DNA from: Pseudomonas nicosulfuronedens
GTDB taxonomy: Bacteria; Pseudomonadota; Gammaproteobacteria; Pseudomonadales; Pseudomonadaceae
Length of the DNA: 64,000 nucleotides
Assembly: GCF_005877905.1 (NCBI RefSeq)
Contig: NZ_SWDV01000012.1
Span: 1 to 64,000 of the forward strand
Direction of reading: 5' to 3'
The position numbers were made by a program, and so were the translations under genes. Of the stretch, positions 45,153 to 54,243 are shown one piece after another. The notes under the pieces were generated by a model, which worked only from the letters and a program-made list of their open reading frames with translations, searched no databases and was not told the DNA's origin. The number at the start of each line of letters is the position of its first letter. The stretch's first letter is position 1.

Positions 45153-45563
45153 ATGCGCCGTTTGCCCCTGCTCGCCTGCCTCGCCCTGCCACTGCCTGCC
45201 CTCGCCGAAGAGCCCGTCACGGAGCAACCGGCGCAAAGCGCTGTCCAACCTTCAGCGCAACCGCCGGCCGCCAATCCTGACCTGGAGCAGCGCCTGGCCG
45301 AAAGCGAACGGCAGCGTGCCGAACTGGCCGCCCAACTGGCCAACCCGGATAACAGCCAGGACGAAGCCCGCATCGCCCGCCTCACCCAGGAAAACCAGCG
45401 CTTGAAGCTGCAACTGCGCGAGGCCCAGGCCAACCAGCCGCCGCGCCTGCTCAGCGAGCAGCAGACCTGGTACGTGACCGGTGCCGGCACCGCCCTGCTG
45501 GCGTTCGTCCTGGGTATGCTGAGCCGTGGCCGCCGCCGCTCGCGCCGCGAATGGATCAACTGA
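45153..45563 (+). CDS. Exported coiled-coil protein with C-terminal TM anchor
   Basis: A 136-residue protein: signal peptide (cleavage near ALA-E), a Pro/Ala/Gln-rich spacer, a coiled coil (residues 45-95, LEQRLAESERQRAELAAQLAN), and a C-terminal TM helix (TWYVTGAGTALLAFVLGML) ending in basic residues. The layout resembles the C-terminal half of SH3-type YgiM proteins. It ends 13 bases before cpxR, and the same neighbour occurs in P. aeruginosa (PA3203), so it may belong to the envelope-stress unit. Confidence 0.75.
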   Translation: MRRLPLLACLALPLPALAEEPVTEQPAQSAVQPSAQPPAANPDLEQRLAESERQRAELAAQLANPDNSQDEARIARLTQENQRLKLQLREAQANQPPRLLSEQQTWYVTGAGTALLAFVLGMLSRGRRRSRREWIN

Positions 45564-45576
45564 AAGAAGCCTCTTC

Positions 45577-46254
45577 ATGAGTGAACTGCTGCTGATCGAC
45601 GACGACGTCGAACTCTGCGAACTGCTGACCACCTGGCTGACCCAGGAAGGCTTCAGCATCCGCGCCGCCCACGATGGTGCGCAGGCCCGCGCCGCGCTGG
45701 GCAGCCGCGCGCCGGACGCGGTCGTGCTCGACGTCATGCTGCCCGACGGCAGCGGCCTGGAACTGCTCAAGTCGCTGCGCAGCGACCACCCGGACCTGCC
45801 GGTGCTGATGCTCTCCGCCCGTGGCGAGCCGCTGGACCGCATCCTCGGCCTGGAACTGGGCGCCGACGACTACCTGGCCAAGCCCTGCGACCCCCGCGAG
45901 CTGACCGCTCGCCTGCGCGCCGTGCTACGCCGCATCCACCCGGCTCAACCCGCCGCGCAACTGGAACTGGGCGACCTGGCGCTGAACCTGTCGCGCGGCG
46001 TGGCCACCATCGGTGCTGAAGAAATCAGCCTGACCCTTTCCGAAAGCCGCATCCTCGAGGCCCTGCTGCGCCAGCCGGGAGAGCCGCTGGACAAACAGGC
46101 GCTGGCGCAGCTCGCACTGGGCCGCAAGCTGACCCTGTACGACCGCAGCCTGGACATGCACGTCAGCAACCTGCGCAAGAAGCTCGGCAGCCACCCCGAC
46201 GGCCGCCCGCGCATCCTCGCCCTGCGCGGGCGCGGCTACTTCTACGCCGCCTGA
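45577..46254 (+). CDS. cpxR: Envelope-stress response regulator CpxR
   Basis: A 225-residue OmpR-type regulator: LIDDD at 6-10, D52 (VVLDVMLP), K in AKPCDPRE, and a C-terminal winged helix (LTLYDRSLDMHVSNLRKKLG, ILALRGRGYFY). With CpxS it senses envelope stress and in P. aeruginosa also affects efflux. The spy-like gene and cpxS follow on the same strand. The ATG at 45577 matches the family. Confidence 0.93.
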   Translation: MSELLLIDDDVELCELLTTWLTQEGFSIRAAHDGAQARAALGSRAPDAVVLDVMLPDGSGLELLKSLRSDHPDLPVLMLSARGEPLDRILGLELGADDYLAKPCDPRELTARLRAVLRRIHPAQPAAQLELGDLALNLSRGVATIGAEEISLTLSESRILEALLRQPGEPLDKQALAQLALGRKLTLYDRSLDMHVSNLRKKLGSHPDGRPRILALRGRGYFYAA

Positions 46255-46272
46255 ACCTTCACCATCAAGAAC

Positions 46273-46295
46273 GCCCGGACCGCTCTGGTCCGGGC
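46273..46295 (+). terminator. Hairpin after cpxR
   Basis: GCCCGGACC (46273-46281) and GGTCCGGGC (46287-46295) around a 5-base loop, 18 bases after the cpxR stop; only a weak T run follows, so it is a likely but leaky terminator. Confidence 0.65.
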
Positions 46296-46328
46296 TTCGT
46301 AAAGATTCCAGCAGGGCTTCACGTAATC

Positions 46329-46344
46329 TTTACCGAAGCTTTAC
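46329..46344 (-). promoter_or_regulatory. CpxR-type box before the spy-like gene
   Basis: On the minus strand GTAAA-GCTTCG-GTAAA, two GTAAA repeats spaced by six bases, close to the CpxR box (GTAAA-N5-GTAAA). A further GTAAAGATT lies at 46299-46307. They sit 80-125 bases before the spy-like start, so CpxR may activate it. Confidence 0.6.
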
Positions 46345-46424
46345 GTGGGACTGACCGCCCTTGACCTTGCCGACCCTAGACTGGGCTCATCCGGTAACGA
46401 CCGGCCCCTGAAAGGAGAAACACC

Positions 46425-46886
46425 ATGCGCAAGACCCTGACCGCCCTGCTGATCGCCGCCGCCCTGCCGACTGTCGCGCTGGCGGCCACTCCCGCGCCGA
46501 CCGACGCTCCGCCGCCGGCCCCGTTCATGAAAGACCATGGCCCGGGCATGCACGGCCAGCGTGGCGACCACGGCGGCCCGTTCCGCGAACTGAACCTGAC
46601 CCAGGACCAGCGCCAGCAGATCGGCAAGCTGATGGGCGACTCGATGAAAGATCGCCGCGCCATCACCGAGAAATACTGGAACAAGCTGCCCGAGGCCGAC
46701 CGCAAGGCCATGCAGGAAGAGCTCAAGGCCAACCACGACAAGACCGACGCCAGCGTCCGCGGCCTCCTCACTCCCGAGCAGCAGAAGAAGTTCGACGAGC
46801 TGAAGAAGCAGCGTGAACAACGCAAGGCCGAATGGGCCGAGTTCCAGACCTGGAAGGCCCAGAAGGACGGCGCCAAGACCAACTGA
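46425..46886 (+). CDS. Periplasmic Spy/CpxP family protein
   Basis: A 153-residue exported protein with a signal peptide (cleavage near ALA-A) and two LTxxQ-type motifs, LNLTQDQRQQI and LLTPEQQKKF, which define the Spy/CpxP helical fold. A His/Gly-rich stretch (MKDHGPGMHGQRGDHGG) could bind metal. Spy is a chaperone and CpxP an inhibitor of the CpxA sensor; position between cpxR and cpxS (as PA3205) suggests the latter role. Confidence 0.9.
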   Translation: MRKTLTALLIAAALPTVALAATPAPTDAPPPAPFMKDHGPGMHGQRGDHGGPFRELNLTQDQRQQIGKLMGDSMKDRRAITEKYWNKLPEADRKAMQEELKANHDKTDASVRGLLTPEQQKKFDELKKQREQRKAEWAEFQTWKAQKDGAKTN

Positions 46887-46979
46887 TCGCTCCAGGCAGT
46901 GCAGGCGCCGGGTTCTTACCCGGCGCCTTGCCGTGGAGCGCCTGACAACGGATAGACCATGCGGCTGAACAGGAAGACC

Positions 46980-48317
46980 ATGCGTTCACTCTTCTGGCGG
47001 ATCCTCGCCGCCTTCTGGCTCGCGCTGTTGCTGGTGGCCGGACTGTCGATCCTGCTGGGCCGCGCCCTGAACCAGGACACCTGGGTCATCGCCCGTTATC
47101 CAGGGCTGCACGACATTGCCAAGCAATGGACCCTGCTCTACGAAACCAAGGGTCCGGATGCAGCACAACAGCTGCTGGAAAGTCGTCGACAGCAGTACGA
47201 GCTATCGGTGCAGGTGCTCGACGAAACCGGCCAGCGCCTGGTCAACGGCACCTACCTGCCGCGCCCACCGCGTCCACGCGACAACAACTTCGACCGCGAG
47301 AACATGCCGCGTTTCCCCTGGCGTCAGCTGAGCCAGGAGTACACCAGCAGCCGCACTGACCAGACCTACCTGTTCATCTACCGAATCCCCCATCCGACGC
47401 TGCAGGCCTGGCACCGCAGCAGCCTGCTGTGGCCGCTGAGCGCCCTGGGTATCGCGCTGGTGGTACTGACCGTGTTCAGCCTGCTGCTGACGCTGTCCAT
47501 CACCCGCCCGCTGAACCGCCTGCGCCGCGCCGTACATGACCTCGGCCAGACCAGTTATCAACAGGACAGCCTCGCCCGCCTCGCCCGCCGAGGCGACGAA
47601 CTGGGCGTGCTGGCCCGCGACTTCAACCGCATGGGCGCCCGTCTGCAAGGGTTGATTGGCAGCCAGCGCCAGCTGCTGCGCGATGTGTCCCATGAACTGC
47701 GCTCACCGCTGGCACGCCTGCGCATCGCCCTGGCGCTGGCCGAGCGTGCCGGTCCCGAGCAGCGCGCCGCCATGTGGCCGCGCCTGGAGCAGGAGTGCGA
47801 CCGTCTGGAAGCGCTGATCGGCGAAATCCTCGCCCTCGCCCGCCTCGACGCCGAGCCCGGCCCGACCAGCCGCATCGACCTGCTGCCGCTGTTCGAGCGC
47901 CTGCGCAACGACGCGCAACTGCTTTACCCGGAACAGGACATCCAGCTCGACATCGCCCCGCAACTGGCCCTCGACGGCTGGCCGGACATGCTCGAACGCG
48001 CCCTCGACAACCTGCTGCGCAACGGCCTGCGTTTCAACCCGGCGGAGCAGCCGCTGGAAGTACAGGCGCGGATCGACGGCGAACGCCTGCACATCAGCGT
48101 GCGCGACCACGGCCCCGGCGCCAGCGAGGAACACCTGGCGCAACTGGGCGAACCCTTCTTCCGCGCTCCCAACCAGAGCAGCCCCGGCCATGGCCTGGGC
48201 CTGGCGATTGCCCGACGCGCCATCGAGCGCCACCACGGACGGCTGCGCCTGAGCAACCATCCCGAGGGTGGATTCGTCGCCAGCATCGACCTGCCGCTGC
48301 GCCGCCAGGGCGCCTGA
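46980..48317 (+). CDS. cpxS: Sensor histidine kinase CpxS (CpxA-type)
   Basis: A 445-residue kinase: TM helix near residues 5-28, a periplasmic domain of about 110 residues, second TM (LWPLSALGIALVVLTVFSLLLTL), HAMP, HisKA with LLRDVSHELRSPLARLR (H238), HATPase with DNLLRNGLRFN, DHGPGA and GHGLGLAIA. It phosphorylates CpxR. An ATG at 46959 would add seven residues; both have nearby purine-rich ribosome sites, and 46980 matches the family better. Confidence 0.93.
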   Translation: MRSLFWRILAAFWLALLLVAGLSILLGRALNQDTWVIARYPGLHDIAKQWTLLYETKGPDAAQQLLESRRQQYELSVQVLDETGQRLVNGTYLPRPPRPRDNNFDRENMPRFPWRQLSQEYTSSRTDQTYLFIYRIPHPTLQAWHRSSLLWPLSALGIALVVLTVFSLLLTLSITRPLNRLRRAVHDLGQTSYQQDSLARLARRGDELGVLARDFNRMGARLQGLIGSQRQLLRDVSHELRSPLARLRIALALAERAGPEQRAAMWPRLEQECDRLEALIGEILALARLDAEPGPTSRIDLLPLFERLRNDAQLLYPEQDIQLDIAPQLALDGWPDMLERALDNLLRNGLRFNPAEQPLEVQARIDGERLHISVRDHGPGASEEHLAQLGEPFFRAPNQSSPGHGLGLAIARRAIERHHGRLRLSNHPEGGFVASIDLPLRRQGA

Positions 48318-48343
48318 ACCGAGCGCATTTTCGGAGAGCCACC

Positions 48344-48835
48344 ATGAGCCTACCCGCCTTCGCTACCCCGATTCCCGCCCTGCAACGGCCGCTGCCGCCG
48401 GCTGCCCTGCTGCGCAGCGAACCCTACGACGATCCGCAGTACCTGGTGCTGGCGGTGGAACTGGCGCGCCTCGCCACGCAATGGCGCGCACGCTGGCCGG
48501 GCCTGCGCCTGAGCCTGCCGCAAAGCGGCACCTGGCCACTGGAAAGCTGGCCGGATGCGCTGGGCGAAGCGTTGGACGCCGTGCTGGAAGGGGCGCTGGC
48601 GCGCCATCCGCATGCTGCGTTGGAGCTGTCGCTCAGTTCAGCACGCGGTGAGCTGCGTCTGGATCTGCAAGGCTACGACCCACAGGCGCGGGCCTGGCTG
48701 CCGGAAGCCCTGCCTGCAGCGCGACGCCTGGCCGCCTGGCAGGGCGGGCACCTGCTCTGGCGCGCCCCACGTCCTGGCAAGCATGGCGGCTGGAAGGTTC
48801 GCCTGGAACTGCCGCTCAGCCCCGCCAGGCGCTGA
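48344..48835 (+). CDS. Hypothetical protein, possible degenerate kinase ATPase-like domain
   Basis: A 163-residue soluble protein without signal or TM. The C-terminal 60 residues (LPAARRLAAWQGGHLLWRAPRP then GGWKVRLELPL) have the strand-helix-strand look of the end of a histidine-kinase ATPase domain, but no N, G1 or G2 box is intact, so ATP binding is doubtful. GGAG precedes the ATG. It directly follows cpxS and its 3' end overlaps the convergent nitroreductase gene by 20 bases. A partner role for CpxS is speculative. Confidence 0.65.
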   Translation: MSLPAFATPIPALQRPLPPAALLRSEPYDDPQYLVLAVELARLATQWRARWPGLRLSLPQSGTWPLESWPDALGEALDAVLEGALARHPHAALELSLSSARGELRLDLQGYDPQARAWLPEALPAARRLAAWQGGHLLWRAPRPGKHGGWKVRLELPLSPARR

Positions 48836-49376
48836 CGAATTCGGCCGGGTCCAACGGCGCCGGGCGGCGCAGTTCGCCAATCGGCGTCCCGAGGTAGATG
48901 AAACCGACGATGCGCTCGTTCTCGGCCAGGCCCAGGCCTTCGCGCACCAGCGGATCGAACGCCATGGCGCCGGTCCGCCACATCGCTCCCAATCCTTCGA
49001 CGTAGGCCGCCTGGATGATGCCGTGGGCGGCGCAACCCGCCGCCAGCCACTGCTCGATTTCCGGCACCTTGGGGTGATCCTGCAGACGCGCTACGGCCAC
49101 CACCAGCAACGGCGCGCGCAGCGGCATGGCGCGAGCCTTGTCCAGCGCCTCGGGCTTGCCGTCCGGCTCATTCGCCGCCACGGCGCGGGCGAACAGCTCT
49201 CCCAGCGCCTTGCGCGCCTCGCCTTCCACGGTGAGGAAGCGCCAGGGGCGCAGTTGCCCGTGGTCCGGGGCGCGCAAGGCGCTGCGGAACAGGCGGTCCA
49301 GCTGCTCGGCAGACGGTGCCGGCTCGCTCAGGCGAGCATGGGACACACGGTTGAGCAACGCGTCGAGAGCCTCCAT
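48816..49376 (-). CDS. Nitroreductase family protein (YdjA-like)
   Basis: A 186-residue FMN-dependent nitroreductase: FRSALRAPDHGQLRPWRFLTV at the FMN site, the QAAYVEGLGAMWRTGAM helix and the final GFIYLGTP. This is the small YdjA branch. The substrate in vivo is unknown. GGAGG precedes the ATG at 49376. It is convergent with, and overlaps, the gene after cpxS. Confidence 0.9.
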   Translation of the reverse strand: MEALDALLNRVSHARLSEPAPSAEQLDRLFRSALRAPDHGQLRPWRFLTVEGEARKALGELFARAVAANEPDGKPEALDKARAMPLRAPLLVVAVARLQDHPKVPEIEQWLAAGCAAHGIIQAAYVEGLGAMWRTGAMAFDPLVREGLGLAENERIVGFIYLGTPIGELRRPAPLDPAEFVSAWRG

Positions 49377-49555
49377 GGGCTGCCTCCAGTCAATCTCGAA
49401 AGCCGCCATTGTAGACGCAAAAGGTTCGCATTTTCCCAGCAAAGACAGCGCCAGCCTTTCCCGCTCAACTTGTAAAGCGGAACGGAGTCACGCGGTTTAC
49501 TCTCGCCAGACGGCAGGTAGAATGGCCGGTTCCCGTCATTCCAGAACTCCAGCGC

Positions 49556-51010
49556 ATGGCCCTGCCGACACTACGTACTCTCGGATTCATCATCGGCATC
49601 TTCGTGATCACCCTGGCGGTCGCCATGCTGGTCCCCATGGCCACGCTGCTGTATTACGGCCGCGCCAACGAGCTGCACCCGTTCATCTGGTCGGCGATCA
49701 TCACCTTCACCTGCGGGCTGGGCATGGTCATCCCGGGTCGCCCGGAACATGTGCACCTGCGCCCGCGGGACATGTACATGCTCACCGTATCGAGCTGGGT
49801 GATCGTCTGTTTCTTCTCCTCCCTGCCCTTCATGTTCGCCCGGCACATCAGCTTCACCGACGCGATCTTCGAGAGCATGTCGGGCATCACCGCCACCGGC
49901 TCGACCGTGCTGTCCGGGCTGGACAGGATGTCCCCCGGCATCCTCATCTGGCGCTCGCTGCTGCACTGGCTGGGCGGTATCGGCTTCATCGCCATGGCGG
50001 TGGCGATCCTGCCGATGCTGCGCATCGGCGGCATGCGCCTGTTCCAGACCGAATCCTCCGACCGCTCCGACAAGGTCATGCCGCGCTCGCACATGGTGGC
50101 CAAGTACATAGTCGGGGTTTACGTGGCCATCACCATCGCCGGTACCCTGGCGTTCTGGTGGGCCGGCATGGGCCTGTTCGACTCGCTCAACCACGCCATG
50201 TCGGCGATCTCCACCGGCGGTTTCTCCACCTCCGACCAATCCCTGGCCAAGTGGCACCAGCCCGCGGTGCACTGGGTGGCGGTGGTGGTGATGATCCTGG
50301 GCAGCATCCCCTTCGTGCTCTACGTATCCACCCTGCGCGGCAACCGCAAGGCGCTGATCCGCGACCACCAGGTGCACGGCTTCATCGGCCTGCTGGTCTT
50401 CACCTGGCTGGTGATGGGCACCTGGTACTCGGTGAACTCCGACCTGCCCTGGCTGGACGCTTTCCGCATCGTTGCAGTGAACGTCACCTCGGTGATGACC
50501 ACCACCGGCTTCGCCCTGGGCGACTACAGCCTGTGGGGTCACTTCTCGATCATGCTGTTCTTCTACCTGGGCTTCATCGGCGGCTGCTCCGGCTCCACCG
50601 CCGGCGGCATCAAGATCTTCCGCTTCCAGGTGGCCTTCACCCTGCTGCGCGCCAGCCTCTACCAGCTGATCCATCCGCGCGCGGTGATCAAGCAGAGCTA
50701 CAACGGCCATCGCCTGGACGAAGAGATCGTGCGTTCGATCCTGACCTTCTCGTTCTTCTTCGGCGCCACCGTCGGTGCCCTGGCGCTGGGCCTGTCGTTC
50801 CTCGGCCTGGACTGGATGACCTCGCTGACCGGCGCGGCCAGCACCGTGGCCGGCGTCGGTCCGGGCATGGGCCCGATCATCGGCCCCTCGGGCAACTTCG
50901 CCTCGCTGCCGGATGCCGCCAAATGGCTGCTCTGCGCCGGCATGCTGGCGGGCCGCCTGGAGATCATCACCGTGCTGGTGCTGTTCACTCCGGCGTTCTG
51001 GCGGCACTGA
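49556..51010 (+). CDS. trkH: Trk system potassium uptake protein TrkH
   Basis: A 484-residue K+ channel/transporter subunit with ten or so TM helices and four P-loop repeats: ESMSGITATGSTVLSG, HAMSAISTGGFST, NVTSVMTTTGFALGDY and GAASTVAGVGPGMG, plus HWLGGIGFIAMAVAILP and GFIGGCSGSTAGGIKIFRF. It works with cytoplasmic TrkA (not in the window). It is a single-gene unit. Confidence 0.95.
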   Translation: MALPTLRTLGFIIGIFVITLAVAMLVPMATLLYYGRANELHPFIWSAIITFTCGLGMVIPGRPEHVHLRPRDMYMLTVSSWVIVCFFSSLPFMFARHISFTDAIFESMSGITATGSTVLSGLDRMSPGILIWRSLLHWLGGIGFIAMAVAILPMLRIGGMRLFQTESSDRSDKVMPRSHMVAKYIVGVYVAITIAGTLAFWWAGMGLFDSLNHAMSAISTGGFSTSDQSLAKWHQPAVHWVAVVVMILGSIPFVLYVSTLRGNRKALIRDHQVHGFIGLLVFTWLVMGTWYSVNSDLPWLDAFRIVAVNVTSVMTTTGFALGDYSLWGHFSIMLFFYLGFIGGCSGSTAGGIKIFRFQVAFTLLRASLYQLIHPRAVIKQSYNGHRLDEEIVRSILTFSFFFGATVGALALGLSFLGLDWMTSLTGAASTVAGVGPGMGPIIGPSGNFASLPDAAKWLLCAGMLAGRLEIITVLVLFTPAFWRH

Positions 51011-51046
51011 TCGCCCCTGCAACCCAGGTTGCAGGTTGAGCACCTC

Positions 51047-51126
51047 GTAGCACGGCGTGGAGCGCAGCGATACCCATCAACCCTGGCACGGGCAGCATGG
51101 GTATCGCTGCGCTCCACCCATCCTAC
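51047..51126. repeat. Imperfect 80-base palindromic element, copy 2
   Basis: Begins GTAGCACGGCGTGGAGCGCA and ends GCTGCGCTCCACCCATCCTAC, with internal GCGATACCCATC / CATGGGTATCGC. It is the second copy of the element at 8555-8637, here after trkH next to a half REP. An 8-base hairpin (51017-51034) lies just before it and may help terminate trkH. Confidence 0.75.
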
Positions 51127-51143
51127 TGATCTGGCGTCAAGCG

Positions 51144-51167
51144 GTTCGCGAGCAAGCTCGCTCCTAC
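51144..51167. repeat. Single REP arm
   Basis: GTTCGCGAGCAAGCTCGCTC continuing to CTAC, one arm of the main REP family without its partner, immediately after the 80-base palindromic element. Confidence 0.8.
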
Positions 51168-51192
51168 AACCAGCCGATTGACGCCAGAGGAA

Positions 51193-52191
51193 TCACAACT
51201 CCTCGCGATACTCCCCTGGCGTCTTGCCGAACCAGCGGCGGAAGGCGCGGAAGAAGTTGCTCGGCTCAGAGAACCCCAGCAGGTAGGCGATTTCCAGCAG
51301 CGTCATGCGCGGCGTGGCGAGGTACTGCTGGGCCAGCTCGCGGCGGGTGTCGTCTAGCAACTGCTGGTAGCTGGTGCCCTCTTCCTGCAGGCGACGCTGC
51401 AGGGTGCGTTCGGACAGGTGCAGCGCCTGGGCCACGCTCTCGCGCTTGGGCTCGCCCTGGGGCAGCAGGCGGCACAGTACCTGACGCGTCTGGTGGCTGA
51501 AGCGGCTGCTGACGAAGCGCGCCAGGTATTCCCCGGCGAAACGATCGTGCAGGCGCGCCAGCTCCTCGTTGGCGGTAGGCAGCGGCGCGGCCATGTCTTC
51601 GTGGGAAAACAGCATGGCGCAGTCGGCATGGCCAAAGCTCAACGGCGCCTGGAACAGCTCCCGGTAAGGCTCGACGTTCTGCGGCGCGTCTCCGGCCAGA
51701 CGCACCTCCAGCGGTTTGATGGCCCGCCCGGTGATCCAGCGCAGCATGGCGATCAGGCTGGCCAGCGAACACTCGGCGCTCTGTCGTGGCACTGGCAAAC
51801 GGTCGCCGTGGACCACGATGCGGTACAGGCAGCCTTCGGGAAGACGGCGGAAGGTCAGGTCGGCGCCCTCGGCGATGATCCGCTGGTAGCGCTCCAGGCG
51901 CTCGAACCCCTCGCCCAGGTTGCGGCTGGACATCAGCGCATAGCCCACCACCGGGAACGCCGGCGTGTGCACGCGGGCGATGTTCAGGGCGATGGCCGGG
52001 TTGCCGGACAGCTCCACGGCCCGGTTCCACAGGCGGCTCATGGCGTCCTGCGGAAAGCGCGCATCGGGATCGTCGAGGGCAGCAAAATCCAGCCCCAGTT
52101 CAGCGAACAGCGCTCGGCTGTCGAGGCCTTCCAGTTCCAGGGACTGGACAATTCCCCGCACCCAACTGGACAGGGTCGTACGCTCAGGCAT
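51193..52191 (-). CDS. AraC family transcriptional regulator
   Basis: A 332-residue regulator with the N-terminal arabinose-binding-type domain of the OruR/ArgR-like AraC group (SRLWNRAVELSGNPAIALNIAR) and a C-terminal AraC helix-turn-helix pair (SVAQALHLSERTLQRRLQEEG and TLLEIAYLLGFSEPSNFFRAFRRWFGKTP). Ligand and target are unknown. The start at 52191 is set by the family; a DUF962 gene is divergent, 144 bases away. Confidence 0.9.
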   Translation of the reverse strand: MPERTTLSSWVRGIVQSLELEGLDSRALFAELGLDFAALDDPDARFPQDAMSRLWNRAVELSGNPAIALNIARVHTPAFPVVGYALMSSRNLGEGFERLERYQRIIAEGADLTFRRLPEGCLYRIVVHGDRLPVPRQSAECSLASLIAMLRWITGRAIKPLEVRLAGDAPQNVEPYRELFQAPLSFGHADCAMLFSHEDMAAPLPTANEELARLHDRFAGEYLARFVSSRFSHQTRQVLCRLLPQGEPKRESVAQALHLSERTLQRRLQEEGTSYQQLLDDTRRELAQQYLATPRMTLLEIAYLLGFSEPSNFFRAFRRWFGKTPGEYREEL

Positions 52192-52335
52192 GCGTTTTCT
52201 TCTGGTTATGGTGGTCAACGGCGCCACCGCAGAACAGCCAGCGGCGCAGGGGGATACTAAACTGGTCCCCTATGCCATCCGCAAGTCCGACGGCTCCGGC
52301 CTACACTGGGCCGCCACAACAACAGGAGGTGCGCC

Positions 52336-52653
52336 ATGAGCACCCAGACCGCCGATCGATTCCAGAGCTTTGCCGAGTTCTACCCCTACTACCTGCAGGA
52401 ACACAGCAATGCCGTGTGCCGACGCCTGCACTACGTGGGCAGCCTGCTGGTGCTGTCGATCCTCGCCTACGCCCTCGTCAGCGGACACTGGCTGTGGCTG
52501 CTGGCCATGCCGCTGGCCGGCTACGGCTTCGCCTGGGTCGGCCACTTCGTGTTCGAGAAGAACCGCCCGGCCACCTTCAAATACCCGTTGTGGTCGCTGA
52601 TGGGCGACTGGGTGATGCTCAAGGATGCCTTCACCGGGCGCATCCGCTTCTAA
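52336..52653 (+). CDS. DUF962/Mpo1-like membrane protein
   Basis: A 105-residue protein: FYPYYLQEHSNAVCRRLHYVGS, two TM helices and GYGFAWVGHFVFEKNRPATFKYPLWSL match the Mpo1/DUF962 family. The His residues (H18, H27 and WVGH) are those of the iron site in yeast Mpo1, a 2-hydroxy-fatty-acid dioxygenase; activity in bacteria is inferred. GGAGG precedes the start. Confidence 0.88.
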   Translation: MSTQTADRFQSFAEFYPYYLQEHSNAVCRRLHYVGSLLVLSILAYALVSGHWLWLLAMPLAGYGFAWVGHFVFEKNRPATFKYPLWSLMGDWVMLKDAFTGRIRF

Positions 52654-52665
52654 GCCATTGAGCGG

Positions 52666-54186
52666 TCAGCGCGCGGCGTTACGCAGCGACGCGCGCTCGA
52701 ACAGCAGCGCCTGCACTTCCCCGCCGGCATGCTGGGCGATGCGTCGCCAGTTGGCGGGCACATCGGGAATCTCCTCGTCGTTGTAGCGGCTCATCACCAG
52801 CCACACGCGCCCCTCGTCGTGGGGCAGGTCGGCCAGGCGGTCGACGAAGCTGTGCTGGCGATCATCGATCAGCGAGCCGAAACCGTAACGGCCCGGCCGT
52901 CCGGACGAACCATCCGGCGCCGGCGCGGTGTACAGCAGCGGCTCGCTGCCGGTGCGGTTGTAGTAACGGAACGCCAGGTACCAGAGGATATCGTCCACCA
53001 CCACCCGGTCACCGGCTCGGTAATGGGCGTTGACGTAGGCGACCATGCCGTCGAACTGCTCATCCGGGGCTGTCTGGTAGGCGCGCGCCAGTCCCAGGCC
53101 TTGCAGGCTCAGCAATGTCGCCAGCGTCACGACTCCCAGCGCCCGCCGCAACTCCAGCAAGCGGTCCAGCGCCAGCGCGAACAGCAGCGGCAGGCCCAGC
53201 GCGAAGGCCGTCAGGTAGCGTTCGACGAACACCGGCGAAATGAAGGACGCGGCGTACAGCAACAGCAGCGGCAGGCCGACGTAGAGCGACAGCAACAGGC
53301 CGGCGCGCTGGCGTCTGTGATCCCGACGCAGCACCAGCAGCATCGCCCCCACCACCAGCAACGGAACGCCCACCAACAGTGGCCAGGGCAGCTCATTGCC
53401 ATCCGACTGTGCCAGCCATTGCCAGAGCATCGAGGGGACGGAGCGGGCATCCACCGGCGGCTCCCAGCCCACGTCGCCACCGGCGACCAGCACCTCCATG
53501 TGGCGAACCAGGTCCAGCAGGCCCGGCAGCCAGGGCAGGAACAGCACGGCGATGGCCAGGTTGGCCAGCCACCAGTCACGGCGGCGCAGCGGACTGTTCG
53601 GCAGCGTCGCCAGCCAGACCCAGTGCACCAGCAGTCCGAACAGGCTGAAGTAGTGGGTATAGAACGCCGCCGTCATCAGCAGCACGTAGGCCAGCAGGCA
53701 GCGCCGTCGCCCCTCCTCCCGCCAGTAGAGCAAGGCCAGGGTTGCCGCCAGCAGCCAGCAGCCGAGCAAGGAATACATGCGCACTTCCTGGCTGTAGCGC
53801 ACCGCCGTGGGCAACAGCGCCAGCAGCAGGACAGCGAGCAAGGCTGCGCGGCGACTGGCGATCCTCCAGGTCAGCCAGCCACCGAGGAAGACCGCCAGCG
53901 TGCCGAACACGGCGCTGAGCAGGCGCAGCGACAGCGCGCTCTCGCCGAACAACGCGGTCCACAGGTGCAGCAGGTAGAAGTACAGCGGCGGATGCACGTC
54001 ATGGGCAGCGTGCTGCCAGAGTTGCACTGGCGAATAGCGGGCGAGGAACAGGCTGGAGCTTTCGTCTCCCCAGATGGCCGAGCCCGTCAGCCCGTACAGC
54101 CGCAGGCCCAGCGCGAGGGCCAGCAGCGGCAGGAACCACCACTGGCGCAACAGGGCCGGCAGACTCAGGAGCTCGCGGGAAGACAT
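52666..54186 (-). CDS. GT-C glycosyltransferase family membrane protein (ArnT/PMT-like)
   Basis: A 506-residue protein with about twelve TM helices and the GT-C acidic motif IWGDESSSLFLARYS near residue 40, followed by HDVHPPLYFYLLHLW, as in the PMT_2/ArnT superfamily that uses polyprenyl-phosphate sugars. A soluble C-terminal periplasmic domain follows. Donor and acceptor are unknown. The ATG at 54186 is favoured over the GTG one codon earlier by spacing to GAGG. Confidence 0.8.
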   Translation of the reverse strand: MSSRELLSLPALLRQWWFLPLLALALGLRLYGLTGSAIWGDESSSLFLARYSPVQLWQHAAHDVHPPLYFYLLHLWTALFGESALSLRLLSAVFGTLAVFLGGWLTWRIASRRAALLAVLLLALLPTAVRYSQEVRMYSLLGCWLLAATLALLYWREEGRRRCLLAYVLLMTAAFYTHYFSLFGLLVHWVWLATLPNSPLRRRDWWLANLAIAVLFLPWLPGLLDLVRHMEVLVAGGDVGWEPPVDARSVPSMLWQWLAQSDGNELPWPLLVGVPLLVVGAMLLVLRRDHRRQRAGLLLSLYVGLPLLLLYAASFISPVFVERYLTAFALGLPLLFALALDRLLELRRALGVVTLATLLSLQGLGLARAYQTAPDEQFDGMVAYVNAHYRAGDRVVVDDILWYLAFRYYNRTGSEPLLYTAPAPDGSSGRPGRYGFGSLIDDRQHSFVDRLADLPHDEGRVWLVMSRYNDEEIPDVPANWRRIAQHAGGEVQALLFERASLRNAAR

Positions 54187-54243
54187 CACAGCCTCGCAGG
54201 GAGAAACGTCCGTGCCGCTGAGTGTACGTCAGCCGCGCCCGGC

